Assembly (NCBI RefSeq): GCF_000832015.1
Contig: NZ_JXCJ01000001.1
Span: 1,848,037-1,883,338, forward strand
DNA from: Gilvimarinus agarilyticus
GTDB lineage: Bacteria; Pseudomonadota; Gammaproteobacteria; Pseudomonadales; Cellvibrionaceae
Direction: 5' to 3'
Length of the DNA stretch: 35,302 nt
Part shown: in pieces, positions 1 to 7,641 of the stretch
Layout: each line of letters starts with the position of its first letter
Numbering within the stretch: position 1 is the first letter of the stretch
The notes under the pieces: generated by a model
Seen by the model: the letters and a program-made list of their open reading frames with translations, nothing else
Told to the model about the DNA's origin: nothing
Databases searched by the model: none
Translations under genes and position numbers: made by a program

Positions 1-2335
1 CCCCAGCCGCCAGCCGGCCTACCGAGGCGAGTCGCTCAGAGTGGATGAGCTCCTGCTCCAATAGCTGAGTCTCGGTGACGTCTTCAAGCAGAATTACCTG
101 ATCGTACTCGCCTTTGCGGAACGCGGCTGGCTGCACGCGGCGACCGGTAGCTGGCCCTTCAATGGCGGCTTTGTGTAAGCTGATCCAGTGTGGCCGGCCC
201 TCCAGGCTGATCTCGTGGCGGTACAGGTGGGCGTCTTCGCCCTCGCTGAAGTTCAGCAGCAGCTCACACCAGGGCTGGGCCAGGTCGTCAAGGTGTGAGC
301 CGATCACGACCTCGGAGGGAATATGGGTCAGGCTCGCCATGGCCCGGTTCCACATCAGTACTTCTTTATCGCGCCCCAGTGAGCACACGGCCATGGGCAG
401 CTCTTGCAGAGTTTTACGGTGGTACAGGCGCAGGTTGTTGAGCTCGGCGGCCATCCCCGTTAAGTGGCTGCGGTACTGTGACAGGCGGTTTTCGATCAGG
501 TTGATGTCGACGGTATCGCGGGCCTCGGCCAGCTTGTAGGGGAGGTGGTTGTCCATAATCTCGCCGGCCACGTGAATCCCCATCAGGCCCGACAGGTTGG
601 CCTCCAGCTGATCGCGCAGGCGGCGCAGGGCGTATGGACGTCGCTCGGCAACATTAAGCCCGAGTTGCTTTAGGGCGATATCCACCTCTCGGCTGGCGGT
701 TACTTTACCCAGTGGTTTGGCCAGCCGGGTTTTAAATTCGTCGGCCGAGTGCACATCCAGCGCCTGGCGCACCGGGTGGGACAGCTCATCGGCGGCACAC
801 AGTTCGGCGCTGTAGGATTCCTCTTCGGTTTGTCGCGTCAGTAGTGACACACCTACAAACAGCAGCGTGTTGAGCCCCAGAGAGTAGAGGGTAATTTCGC
901 TCCAGTGCTCCATGCCCACGCCAAGCGTGCCATCGCCAAAGGGTACATTGATGGTGTCGATGCCGGTAATCAGCGGCATGAGTAAGCCCACCCCCCACAC
1001 GAGAGTGCCGGCCGTTAAGCCGACAATCAGGCCGCGGCGGTTGCCCCGGGTCCAAAATACGATGGCAAATATACCGGGTAAAAATTGCAGGGTTTCGATA
1101 AAAGCCGCCAGCGCCAGATGAAACAGGCTTTGTCGGTTGTCCAGCATCCAGTAAAACAAGTAGGCGCCCAAAAACAGGGCGGCAACCACAACGCGGCGCA
1201 GCCAGACCAGCTGGCTGTAAATATCCTGCCGGCGGCGCAGACGCAAAAACGGCAGAATCCAGTGGTTCATGACCATGGTTGATAGCGCCAGAGTAATCAC
1301 CACCATAGCGCCGGTAGAGGCCGACAGGCCTCCAACAAAGGCCAGTACCGTTAGTGAGTGGGAGCCAGCCAAAATGGGTACGCCCAGAGTAAAGTACTGC
1401 GCCGGCAGAGGCACAGATAACTCGAACCCCGCCCATAAGATGGGAAAGATCGGCAGCGCCAAAAACAGTAAAAACAGCGGGAACGCCCACGTGACGGTGC
1501 GGGTGTTACGCAGAATGGGGTTTTCGGCCACGCCCATGTGAAAGATGTGCGGCATGGTTACCGCTGTGGCCACAAACACCAGTAACAGGGTGTGGGCGGC
1601 GCCGTCGCGAATGGGCGAGTGCAGTAGGGCCAGGTTCTCGGGGTTGCGCTCAAGCCATTCATCCAGGCCGCTAAAACCATCGAACACGCCGTACACGGCG
1701 AGTAAACCGATGGCGCACAGTGCAAACACTTTAAGCAGCGATTCAAACGCCATGGCGGTTATCAGGCCGCGGTGACGCTCGCGGTTGGAGCCAAACAAAA
1801 TCGTAAATAATGCCAGCATGCCGCAGTAGGCGAGTGCCATCAGATCTTTAAAGGTTAACCCGGTACCGACAATGGGCAGTGCCGGGTCGCGGCTAACCGT
1901 CAGGATGTGCATGGTGTCGGCAATGGCCTGAATCTGCAGGGCCATGAGCGGTAAAATGCCCAGTAACATGCACAAGGTGGTAAGCGCGCCGATCCCGTGG
2001 CTGTGGTAGCGAAACACCAGTAGATCGGCCAGTGAGTGTACCTGGTGCCGGCGGGCCAGCTCGGTGATTGGCTCGAGCGCCACCGGGGCAAACAAAAACA
2101 GGGCGCCTGTGCCCAGGTAATACGCCAGCGCACCATAGCCAAACTGAAACGCCAGATCAATAACGCCGTAAAAGGCCCAGGCGCTGGCAAAAATCCCCAG
2201 AGACAAAATGTAGGTCACGGGGTGTTCGGTGATGGCGCGGGGCAGCCAGCCGCGCTCGGTAATGGTGGCAATACCAAAAATCAGCAACAGGTAGCCGAGC
2301 CCAATAAGCGCAACGTGTACGAGTTCAAAAGTCAT
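1..2335 (-). CDS. cbrA: CbrA-type sodium/solute-symporter sensor histidine kinase (3' end cut by window edge)
   Basis: The reading frame is open from ATG 2335 to the left edge, giving 778 codons. Residues 1 to about 500 are a multi-pass membrane domain of the sodium:solute symporter (SSS) family. A STAC-like linker starts near residue 519, and a PAS domain lies at about 640-750. The last visible residues, ERLASVGRLAAG, are the start of the HisKA H-box, so the phospho-accepting His and the ATPase domain lie outside the window. CbrA in pseudomonads is about 980 residues and works with the regulator CbrB in carbon/nitrogen balance and amino-acid use; histidine uptake by its transporter domain has been reported. 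The start codon overlaps the stop of the upstream 56-codon gene in an ATGA, which suggests translational coupling. The order dksA-gluQ-cbrX-cbrA matches Pseudomonas. Substrate and partner are inferred from the family. Confidence 0.9.
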   Translation of the reverse strand, partial: MTFELVHVALIGLGYLLLIFGIATITERGWLPRAITEHPVTYILSLGIFASAWAFYGVIDLAFQFGYGALAYYLGTGALFLFAPVALEPITELARRHQVHSLADLLVFRYHSHGIGALTTLCMLLGILPLMALQIQAIADTMHILTVSRDPALPIVGTGLTFKDLMALAYCGMLALFTILFGSNRERHRGLITAMAFESLLKVFALCAIGLLAVYGVFDGFSGLDEWLERNPENLALLHSPIRDGAAHTLLLVFVATAVTMPHIFHMGVAENPILRNTRTVTWAFPLFLLFLALPIFPILWAGFELSVPLPAQYFTLGVPILAGSHSLTVLAFVGGLSASTGAMVVITLALSTMVMNHWILPFLRLRRRQDIYSQLVWLRRVVVAALFLGAYLFYWMLDNRQSLFHLALAAFIETLQFLPGIFAIVFWTRGNRRGLIVGLTAGTLVWGVGLLMPLITGIDTINVPFGDGTLGVGMEHWSEITLYSLGLNTLLFVGVSLLTRQTEEESYSAELCAADELSHPVRQALDVHSADEFKTRLAKPLGKVTASREVDIALKQLGLNVAERRPYALRRLRDQLEANLSGLMGIHVAGEIMDNHLPYKLAEARDTVDINLIENRLSQYRSHLTGMAAELNNLRLYHRKTLQELPMAVCSLGRDKEVLMWNRAMASLTHIPSEVVIGSHLDDLAQPWCELLLNFSEGEDAHLYRHEISLEGRPHWISLHKAAIEGPATGRRVQPAAFRKGEYDQVILLEDVTETQLLEQELIHSERLASVGRLAAG

Positions 2336-2502
2336 GAGGGTTTCTTGCGAGCCTGTATAACGTAAGCGATGGCGATAACCAAAATCCACATGATATAAGG
2401 GCGATACCAGGCGCCTTCCGGGTTCACAATCCAGGTGAATAAGGTGGGCGAAAATATATAGGCAATCAGCAGTAGCAAAATCACCAGGCGCTGGTTATTC
2501 AT
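2332..2502 (-). CDS. cbrX: CbrX-like small membrane protein upstream of cbrA
   Basis: This 56-residue ORF starts MNNQRLVILLLLIAYIFSP and contains two hydrophobic stretches, at about residues 6-25 and 35-49, separated by a short polar turn (NPEGAWYR). It ends in a basic tail, QARKKPS. It is probably a two-helix inner-membrane peptide. It lies 14 nt after gluQ, and its TGA overlaps the cbrA ATG (ATGA). A small ORF at this place, called cbrX, has been described in Pseudomonas, where it is coupled to cbrA translation. Assignment here rests on position, size and topology, not on alignment. Its own biochemical role is unknown; it may mainly pass ribosomes on to cbrA. Confidence 0.82.
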   Translation of the reverse strand: MNNQRLVILLLLIAYIFSPTLFTWIVNPEGAWYRPYIMWILVIAIAYVIQARKKPS

Positions 2503-2516
2503 AGAGTATCCATTAT

Positions 2517-3416
2517 TCAGGGCGTTGGCTGGGCGGCGATACCGGTCAGTGCTGAGATTTGCCAGTGCTGGGTAGCCCAGGCAAGTATCGTTGCAGGGGA
2601 TTCGCGGCCGAGTGCCTTGGGTGGATTTTGCCTCAGAAAGACCAGTGCCTGCCAGAGGTTTTCACCAATTTGCGCTTTATTCAATGCCGGTGCGTGGTTT
2701 TGCTTGCTGAGCTTTAGGCCTTTTTCGCCGGTAGCCACCGGCACGTGACCGTAGTGTGGTGGTGGAGCGCTGCGCAACTCGAAAAAGCGTATTTGGCGGG
2801 CGGTAACGGGCAGTAAGTCGGCGCCGCGAATCACATGGGTAACGCCCTGGGCAATGTCGTCAATTACCACCGCCAGCTGATAGGCAAACAACCCGTCTTT
2901 GCGCAGCACGACGGCGTCTCCCACATCGCGGGCTAAATCTTGTCTCTGTGGCCCTTGCAGCAGGTCGGTAAATTCCACCGTATCGGCCAGTTGGCTAAAC
3001 GGCGGCGGCAGTTGGTAAAGTTTGAGCCTAAGGGCTTGCTCGCCAGAGCCTACCGGTGGGTGATGGCGGCAATGGCCATTGTAAATACCGCCACTGGCGT
3101 TGATGTTACGCCGGGTGCAGTTACACGGGTAAACAAGGTCAGCTTGTTGCAGTGTAGCGAGCGCCTGGCGATAAGCCTCTGAGCGCGAGCTTTGCCATAA
3201 TACCTCGCCGTCCCACTCAAGGCCGTGTTGCTCCAGTGTGCGCAGAATGTCGTCGGCGGCACCGGGCATTTCCCGGGGTGGGTCAATGTCGTCCATTCGC
3301 ATCAGCCATTGGCCTTGATGGTGACGTGCGTCGAGGTAGCTGGCCAGTGCGCTCACCAGCGAACCGAAATGAAGAGGCCCGGAGGGCGATGGGGCGAAAC
3401 GGCCGATATAAGGCAT
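2517..3416 (-). CDS. gluQ: Glutamyl-Q tRNA(Asp) synthetase
   Basis: The 299-residue product is a truncated paralogue of glutamyl-tRNA synthetase that attaches glutamate to queuosine in the anticodon of tRNA(Asp), in the cytoplasm. The class I signature near the N-terminus is RFAPSPSGPLHFGSLVSA (HIGH-equivalent PLHFG), and the KMSKS-equivalent LKLSKQNH sits at about residue 235. A zinc site CNC...Y...C is visible at residues 100-120 (YPCNCTRRN, then YNGHCRHHP). The anticodon-binding domain of full GluRS is absent, as expected for the family (about 290-310 residues). It sits directly downstream of dksA, as in many gammaproteobacteria, where the two can be cotranscribed. Confidence 0.95.
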   Translation of the reverse strand: MPYIGRFAPSPSGPLHFGSLVSALASYLDARHHQGQWLMRMDDIDPPREMPGAADDILRTLEQHGLEWDGEVLWQSSRSEAYRQALATLQQADLVYPCNCTRRNINASGGIYNGHCRHHPPVGSGEQALRLKLYQLPPPFSQLADTVEFTDLLQGPQRQDLARDVGDAVVLRKDGLFAYQLAVVIDDIAQGVTHVIRGADLLPVTARQIRFFELRSAPPPHYGHVPVATGEKGLKLSKQNHAPALNKAQIGENLWQALVFLRQNPPKALGRESPATILAWATQHWQISALTGIAAQPTP

Positions 3417-3464
3417 GAGGTGGCAGTGTGCCGGCTAGTGGTGGCTTTAATCGGGTGTAGCAAA

Positions 3465-3488
3465 CGGGCGCCACGCTGGTGGCGCCCG
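3465..3488 (-). terminator. Hairpin between dksA and gluQ (possible partial terminator)
   Basis: A perfect 10-bp inverted repeat, CGGGCGCCAC with GTGGCGCCCG and a 4-nt loop, lies 11 nt after the dksA stop. On the transcribed strand only a broken T-run (TTTGCT) follows. It may therefore attenuate rather than end the dksA transcript, letting some reads enter gluQ. A dksA-gluQ terminator of this kind has been reported in enterobacteria, which supports the reading. Confidence 0.55.
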
Positions 3489-3499
3489 CTCAGGCGAGA

Positions 3500-3943
3500 T
3501 TAGCCGCCGATTTGCTTTTCTTTGATCTCGTCGAGGGTTTTGCAGTCGACGCACAGAGTCGCGGTAGGGCGAGCCTCCAGGCGGCGAATGCCAATCTCGA
3601 CACCGCAAGCATCGCAAAAACCATAGTCTTCGTTTTCGATCAGCTCGAGCGTGCTGTCAATTTTTTTGATGAGTTTGCGCTCGCGATCACGAGTGCGCAG
3701 CTCTAGGCTGAACTCTTCTTCCTGACTGGCACGGTCGGCGGGGTCGGGGAAGTTGGCGGCCTCATCTTTCATGTGGCTCATGGTGCGGTCAACTTCTTCC
3801 ATAAGTTCCCGGCGCCACGACAGTAGCAAGTTCTGAAAATGCTCCAGCTGCGCGGGGTTCATGTACTCTTCGCCTTTCTTTTCTTTGTAGGGCGAAAATG
3901 TGCGCAGCGTATAGCTTTCTGCTTTGGCTGAATCATTGGGCAT
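3500..3943 (-). CDS. dksA: RNA polymerase-binding transcription factor DksA
   Basis: The 147-residue protein has full family length. It works with ppGpp in the RNA polymerase secondary channel to repress rRNA and ribosomal-protein promoters and activate amino-acid genes. The coiled-coil tip motif DPADRA (D-x-x-D-x-A) is intact, and the zinc finger CDAC...CVDC is complete, so this is a canonical four-cysteine DksA. The N-terminal half contains the usual [12 protein letters not shown] segment. The start at 3943 gives normal length, with a weak GAGG 9 nt upstream. It is divergent from sfsA, as in many gammaproteobacteria, across about 270 nt in which no certain promoter was identified. Confidence 0.97.
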   Translation of the reverse strand: MPNDSAKAESYTLRTFSPYKEKKGEEYMNPAQLEHFQNLLLSWRRELMEEVDRTMSHMKDEAANFPDPADRASQEEEFSLELRTRDRERKLIKKIDSTLELIENEDYGFCDACGVEIGIRRLEARPTATLCVDCKTLDEIKEKQIGG

Positions 3944-4216
3944 AGTGCAACGCCTCTGTATCTCCTGGGGCTAACTCCGTCGCTTTAGTGGCTTCGGGTC
4001 AGTGTCTAGGTTACGGGGGTCGGGTTACCGACTCCGCGGATCTGCGCTTCTCGCCCAGTGGCTATTTGACCCACTATGGCGGAAGGAAAGCGAAGCTACC
4101 AGATTACAAAAAGCTGTGCCAGTTTTTTTTGCGAATTTGGTTATATATTAACCGGATGGGCGCAACTTATTGCGATGGTCACCTATAATGTCGCCTTTTC
4201 GCATTATGAGGTAGTT

Positions 4217-4936
4217 ATGAGGGATGCTAAAAGTTGGCAACGTGGGCGTTTGCTTCGTCGCTACAAACGCTTTCTGGCCGATGTTGAGCTTAGTGATGGC
4301 CGCGAATTAACCATCCACTGCCCCAATACTGGCTCGATGCGCGAATGTCTGGCGCCCGGAGAGTATTGCTGGTTTTCTCACTCCGACAGCAAAACCCGCA
4401 AGTACCCCAATACCTGGGAGGTCGCTACTACCCCGGCGGGGGATTTGGCCGGTATTAATACCAACCGGGCCAATACGCTGGTGGCCGAGGCCATTGCCGC
4501 GGGTACCATTGCGGAGCTTACCGGGTACGAGTCGTGCAAAGCCGAGGTGAAGTACGGCGACGAAAAATCCCGTATTGATTTTTTGTTAACCGGTGGCGGG
4601 CCCGACTGCTACGTCGAAGTAAAAAACGTCACCCTTAAAGAGGGCGCCGAAGGGCAGGGGTACTTCCCCGACGCGGTCAGCACTCGCGGTAGTAAACATT
4701 TGCGCGAGCTGGCGGTAATGGCCGAGTCGGGCGCACGGGCGGTACTGTTGTTTTGTGTGCAACACACTGGCATCGAGCGCGTTGCGGCCGCGGAGCATAT
4801 CGACCCGGCCTACAGTCAAGCGTTTTACGATGCGGTGGCACGTGGCGTTGAGGTACTGGCCTATCGCGCCGAGATACAGCCCGAGCACAGCGACATTACC
4901 CTCACCCGGCGCATTGACGTGCAGCTTAAGCGTTAA
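4217..4936 (+). CDS. sfsA: SfsA family DNA-binding/nuclease-like protein (sugar fermentation stimulation protein)
   Basis: The frame stays open from 4076, but the family length (about 235 residues) and the Shine-Dalgarno GAGG at 4208-4211, five nt before the codon, select ATG 4217, giving 239 residues. Conserved blocks are [50 protein letters not shown] and [11 protein letters not shown]. The RIDF...EVK pair is the PD-(D/E)xK-like nuclease core. In E. coli SfsA was described as a DNA-binding factor affecting maltose use, and its true role is not settled. It is divergent from dksA, and its last 11 bp overlap the end of the convergent Rieske gene. Confidence 0.93.
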   Translation: MRDAKSWQRGRLLRRYKRFLADVELSDGRELTIHCPNTGSMRECLAPGEYCWFSHSDSKTRKYPNTWEVATTPAGDLAGINTNRANTLVAEAIAAGTIAELTGYESCKAEVKYGDEKSRIDFLLTGGGPDCYVEVKNVTLKEGAEGQGYFPDAVSTRGSKHLRELAVMAESGARAVLLFCVQHTGIERVAAAEHIDPAYSQAFYDAVARGVEVLAYRAEIQPEHSDITLTRRIDVQLKR

Positions 4937-5261
4937 TCACCGCGTAGAGCGCGCCATCGCGAATAACCGGCTCGATAGCCAGCAGCGATTGGCCGTTGCA
5001 GGGCCCGGCAATACACTGGCCTGACTCAATGGTAAACAGCGCGCCGTGATTGGCGCACTGAATCAAGCAGCTGTCGGCGGTTAAAAACTCGTGCTCAACC
5101 CACTCCAGCGGAATGTGTATATGGGGGCACAGGTTGCGGTAGAGGTAAACCTGCTCTCCCCGGCGCACGCTAAACACACTCATACCTGCCTCTGGCAGAT
5201 CAAAGCCGCGGCTACCGTTGTCGGCCAGCTCATTGAGCGGGCACAGATAATGTTCGGCCAC
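4926..5261 (-). CDS. Small Rieske [2Fe-2S] protein
   Basis: This 111-residue soluble protein consists of one Rieske domain. The two cluster-binding boxes are visible as [10 protein letters not shown] and CANHGALF, supplying two Cys and two His. No signal peptide or catalytic oxygenase domain is present. It probably acts as a small electron carrier or redox-sensing ferredoxin. The first box reads C-P-H, with a second His two residues later, close to the family norm. The gene is convergent with sfsA (11-bp overlap) and lies 5 bp downstream of the Deg-like protease, so it is likely the last gene of an htpX-protease-Rieske transcript. Partner and substrate are unknown. Confidence 0.85.
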   Translation of the reverse strand: MAEHYLCPLNELADNGSRGFDLPEAGMSVFSVRRGEQVYLYRNLCPHIHIPLEWVEHEFLTADSCLIQCANHGALFTIESGQCIAGPCNGQSLLAIEPVIRDGALYAVINA

Positions 5262-5266
5262 AGTAT

Positions 5267-6355
5267 TTATAGCTCCGGTTGGCTAAGAGTAACGCGGGTT
5301 TGGTGTAATTCGCCGTCGCGTACAAAGTGTACGTCGAGCGTATCACCTGGTTTGCGGGTTTCCAGTAACGCGAGAAACTCATCGTAGTTACGCGTGGGAG
5401 TGTCGTCCAGTGCAATAATAATGTCCCCCAACTCAATAGTGCCCCAGGCGCCGCGTTTAGCGCCCTGCAGCCCGGCCTTAGCGGCGGGTTTGCCGGGGGC
5501 AGCGTGTAAAATCGCTACCCCTTCAACACCGGCACGGCGCGCCCAGCGGTCGGGGGCAAACTCGATACCAAACTGAGGCCGCACTAAACGGCCGTATTCA
5601 ATCAGCTGCGGCACGATTTGTTTGACGATATTGACCGGAATGGCAAAGCCAATACCTGCGCTGGCACCACTGGGGCTAAAAATCATGGTGTTCACGCCAA
5701 TCAGCTCACCGGCCGAGTTAAGCAGTGGGCCGCCCGAGTTACCGGGGTTAATCGCCGCATCGGTTTGAATGACGTTGTGGATTTTGCGTTGATTGGGGGC
5801 CTGAATCTCGCGCCCCAGGGCGCTTACCACACCGCTGGTTAGGGTGGCGTCCAGGCCAAACGGGTTGCCAATCGCCAGCACTTTACGTCCTACCGATAAG
5901 TCGGACGAGTCGCCCATGGGCAGCGCATGAAGTTTGTCTTTGGGGGCTTCGACTTTAAGTACCGCCAGGTCTTTATCGGGGGCCAGCCCCGCCACCGTGG
6001 CGGGCCAGCGAGTTTGATCGGGCAGGGTGATGGACAGTTGCTGCGCCCCTTCTACCACATGGTAATTGGTAACGATATAGCCCGCTTCGCTCCAGACAAA
6101 ACCGGTGCCGGCGCCTTGCGGAATCGACAGCAGATCGAGCGAGCGGCGATCGCGCACGACTTGGTAGCGGTTGACGTAAACCACGCTGGGGCTGGCAAAC
6201 TCGAACACCTCGATGGTGTTGCGTTCGTCGTCGGTGGCAAACGCCGGCGTCTCACGCGAGGGCTCGAGGGCCTCTGGGGCTGGTTCGGCGCTGCAGGAGG
6301 CAGCGCCGATAAAACTAAATAGTAAAGCGGTCAGTTGTACTAGCGTTTTAGGCAT
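5267..6355 (-). CDS. Deg/HtrA-type trypsin-like serine protease with one PDZ domain, probable lipoprotein
   Basis: The 362-residue product begins with a signal peptide that includes a Cys at position 21 (GAASC), an imperfect lipobox, so it is probably anchored on the periplasmic side. The catalytic triad is visible: His99 in TNYHVVEGA, Asp129 in DKDLAVLKV and Ser207 in NPGNSGGPL. One PDZ domain occupies about residues 265-355. The segment LDLLSIPQGAGTGFVW before the His recalls plant Deg1 and its bacterial relatives more than E. coli DegP or DegS. It likely degrades damaged envelope proteins. The start overlaps the htpX stop by 8 bp (ATGCCTAA), indicating one operon for membrane and envelope protein quality control. 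It should not be called degS without further analysis. Confidence 0.88.
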   Translation of the reverse strand: MPKTLVQLTALLFSFIGAASCSAEPAPEALEPSRETPAFATDDERNTIEVFEFASPSVVYVNRYQVVRDRRSLDLLSIPQGAGTGFVWSEAGYIVTNYHVVEGAQQLSITLPDQTRWPATVAGLAPDKDLAVLKVEAPKDKLHALPMGDSSDLSVGRKVLAIGNPFGLDATLTSGVVSALGREIQAPNQRKIHNVIQTDAAINPGNSGGPLLNSAGELIGVNTMIFSPSGASAGIGFAIPVNIVKQIVPQLIEYGRLVRPQFGIEFAPDRWARRAGVEGVAILHAAPGKPAAKAGLQGAKRGAWGTIELGDIIIALDDTPTRNYDEFLALLETRKPGDTLDVHFVRDGELHQTRVTLSQPEL

Positions 6356-7238
6356 GGTTTCTTAGGGCAGCAATACGCTCATCTAACGGTGGGTGACTGG
6401 CAAACAGTTTGCCGGCGGTTTTGTGCCAGCCCTCTGAGATACCAAAGGCTTGCATGCTTTTGGGCATAGGCGTTGGGGCGCCTGCCTGGGTTTCGGCTTT
6501 TAGACGCTCCAGTGCTCGAATCATTCCTTCACGGCTGGCCAGTGTCGCGCCTGCGTGGTCGGCGCGATATTCGCGGTGGCGAGAAAAAGCCATCACAATC
6601 ATCGAGGCAATAAACGCCAGCAGGATTTCGGCAATAAAGGTGACGATGTAATAGCCGATACCTACGCCGCGCTCGGTTTTAAACACCACTTTGTCTACGG
6701 TATAGCCAATAATGCGAGCAAAAAACATCACAAAGGTGTTCACCACCCCCTGAATCAGCGTTAGGGTGACCATATCGCCATTGGCGACGTGGCCGATCTC
6801 GTGGGCCAATACGGCGCGAGCTTCTTCACGGTCAAAACGTTGCAGTAACCCGGCACTGACTGCTACCAGCGATTTATTGCGGTTCCAGCCGGTGGCAAAG
6901 GCGTTGGCTTGGTTGGCCGGAAAAATACCCACCTCAGGCATGCCAATGCCGGCGCGCTCGGCTAAGTCGGCTACCGTTTCGACCAACCACTTTTCGTCAG
7001 GGGTACGTGGGTTGGTAATAATTTGCGTGCCGGTGCCGCGCTTGGCCATAAATTTGGACAAAAACAGCGAGATAAACGAGCCGGCAAAACCAAAGACGGC
7101 GCAAAAAATGAGAAGGTTGGTTAAATCGAGGCCGGTGCCAGATTCGTTAAGAATTTGCCCCACGCCCAGTAAATTGAGTGTGACGCTGGCAAGTGCCAGT
7201 ACGCCTAGGTTTGTGAGTAAAAATAAGGCAATGCGCAT
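6348..7238 (-). CDS. htpX: Membrane zinc metalloprotease HtpX
   Basis: The protein has 296 residues, the usual size for this M48-family inner-membrane protease, which cuts misfolded membrane proteins together with FtsH. N-terminal transmembrane helices lie at about residues 4-26 and 40-60, with two more at about 155-215. The zinc motif HEIGH is at residues 146-150, and the third ligand lies in HREYRADHAGA. The C-terminal SHPPLDERIAAL is typical. It is the first gene of a cluster with the Deg-like protease and the Rieske protein. About 80 bp separate its ATG from the terminator of the upstream small RNA, so it should have its own promoter there; none stood out clearly. Confidence 0.96.
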   Translation of the reverse strand: MRIALFLLTNLGVLALASVTLNLLGVGQILNESGTGLDLTNLLIFCAVFGFAGSFISLFLSKFMAKRGTGTQIITNPRTPDEKWLVETVADLAERAGIGMPEVGIFPANQANAFATGWNRNKSLVAVSAGLLQRFDREEARAVLAHEIGHVANGDMVTLTLIQGVVNTFVMFFARIIGYTVDKVVFKTERGVGIGYYIVTFIAEILLAFIASMIVMAFSRHREYRADHAGATLASREGMIRALERLKAETQAGAPTPMPKSMQAFGISEGWHKTAGKLFASHPPLDERIAALRNHA

Positions 7239-7316
7239 CTCGGTGGTCTCTCCTGATAAACCGTAGCAGATGACACTATATGCGTGTTAGTGGGTAAAAT
7301 TTCAATAGGCTAGAGA

Positions 7317-7467
7317 GAAAAATGGCCGCCCAAGGGGCGGCCTAAGCAACCGTGATTAGCCAGGGTACCTAAGTACCCATTGGCCCCAAAGGGCCAGAGG
7401 AGAAGATCAGACAATTGACTTGCAGGAGAATTGAATGATCACCGGGAGCAGCAAGCTGCCACCCGAT
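7317..7467 (-). ncRNA. Candidate Fur-controlled small RNA
   Basis: Seen in the sequence: a promoter with a Fur box (7475-7503), then about 150 nt without a credible ORF, ending at a strong terminator. Predicted order on the transcript: a 5' hairpin (7443-7465, CGGG-GCAGC paired with GCTGC-CCCG), an unpaired stretch (7397-7442), a hairpin TGGCCC/GGGCCA (7381-7396), a hairpin GGGTAC/GTACCC (7363-7378), then the terminator. The unpaired stretch carries two CU-rich motifs, TTCTCCTGCA and TCTTCTCCTCTGG, each complementary to a consensus Shine-Dalgarno. This is the design of iron-responsive sRNAs such as RyhB, PrrF or NrrF, which are made under iron starvation and block mRNAs of iron-using proteins. 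I infer the function from architecture only and see no clear primary-sequence match to those RNAs. Confidence 0.72.
7318..7342 (-). terminator. Rho-independent terminator of the candidate sRNA
   Basis: A perfect 8-bp stem GGCCGCCC/GGGCGGCC with a 3-nt loop (7324-7342) is followed on the minus strand by ATTTTT. No protein gene on that strand ends nearby, so the terminator marks the end of a noncoding transcript. Confidence 0.85.
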
Positions 7468-7474
7468 AAGCGTA

Positions 7475-7503
7475 ACGATAATAATTATCATTACATTTGT
7501 CAA
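7475..7503 (-). promoter_or_regulatory. Sigma-70 promoter of the candidate sRNA
   Basis: On the minus strand, a perfect -35 TTGACA (7503-7498) is followed by a 17-nt spacer and a -10 TATCGT (7480-7475, four of six). Transcription should start near 7467. The Fur palindrome covers the -10 and most of the spacer, so Fur binding would exclude RNA polymerase. Confidence 0.75.
7476..7490. promoter_or_regulatory. Fur box
   Basis: CGATAATAATTATCA matches the 15-bp 7-1-7 Fur palindrome TGATAATNATTATCA at 14 of 15 positions, with further symmetry outside (TAA on the left, TTA on the right). Its placement over the -10 region of a minus-strand promoter predicts repression when iron is plentiful. Confidence 0.8.
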
Positions 7504-7641
7504 CGGTAGAGTTGAAATAAATGTGATGTGGCGCAATTTACACGCCCGGAGCGGACATTAGATTTTGGTTTTTCGCAGAGATAAAGAGGGGGCTCCTAAC
7601 CACAGCGGCTATTGGCTATGGCTAGGTGAGCGGTAGTGAGG

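Noticed and set aside
786-1490. A 234-codon minus-strand ORF inside the CbrA gene.
   Set aside because: It is a different frame of the transporter domain. The continuous 778-codon frame with family motifs is the real gene.
4076-4216. N-terminal extension of SfsA from ATG 4076.
   Set aside because: The added 47 residues do not belong to the family, and ATG 4217 has a proper Shine-Dalgarno.
7435-7509. A 24-codon plus-strand ORF (MITGSSKLPPDKRNDNNYHY...) with an apparent AGGAG ribosome-binding site.
   Set aside because: It runs through the Fur box and the sRNA promoter, and its ribosome-binding site is explained as the complement of the sRNA seed. No plus-strand promoter was seen.
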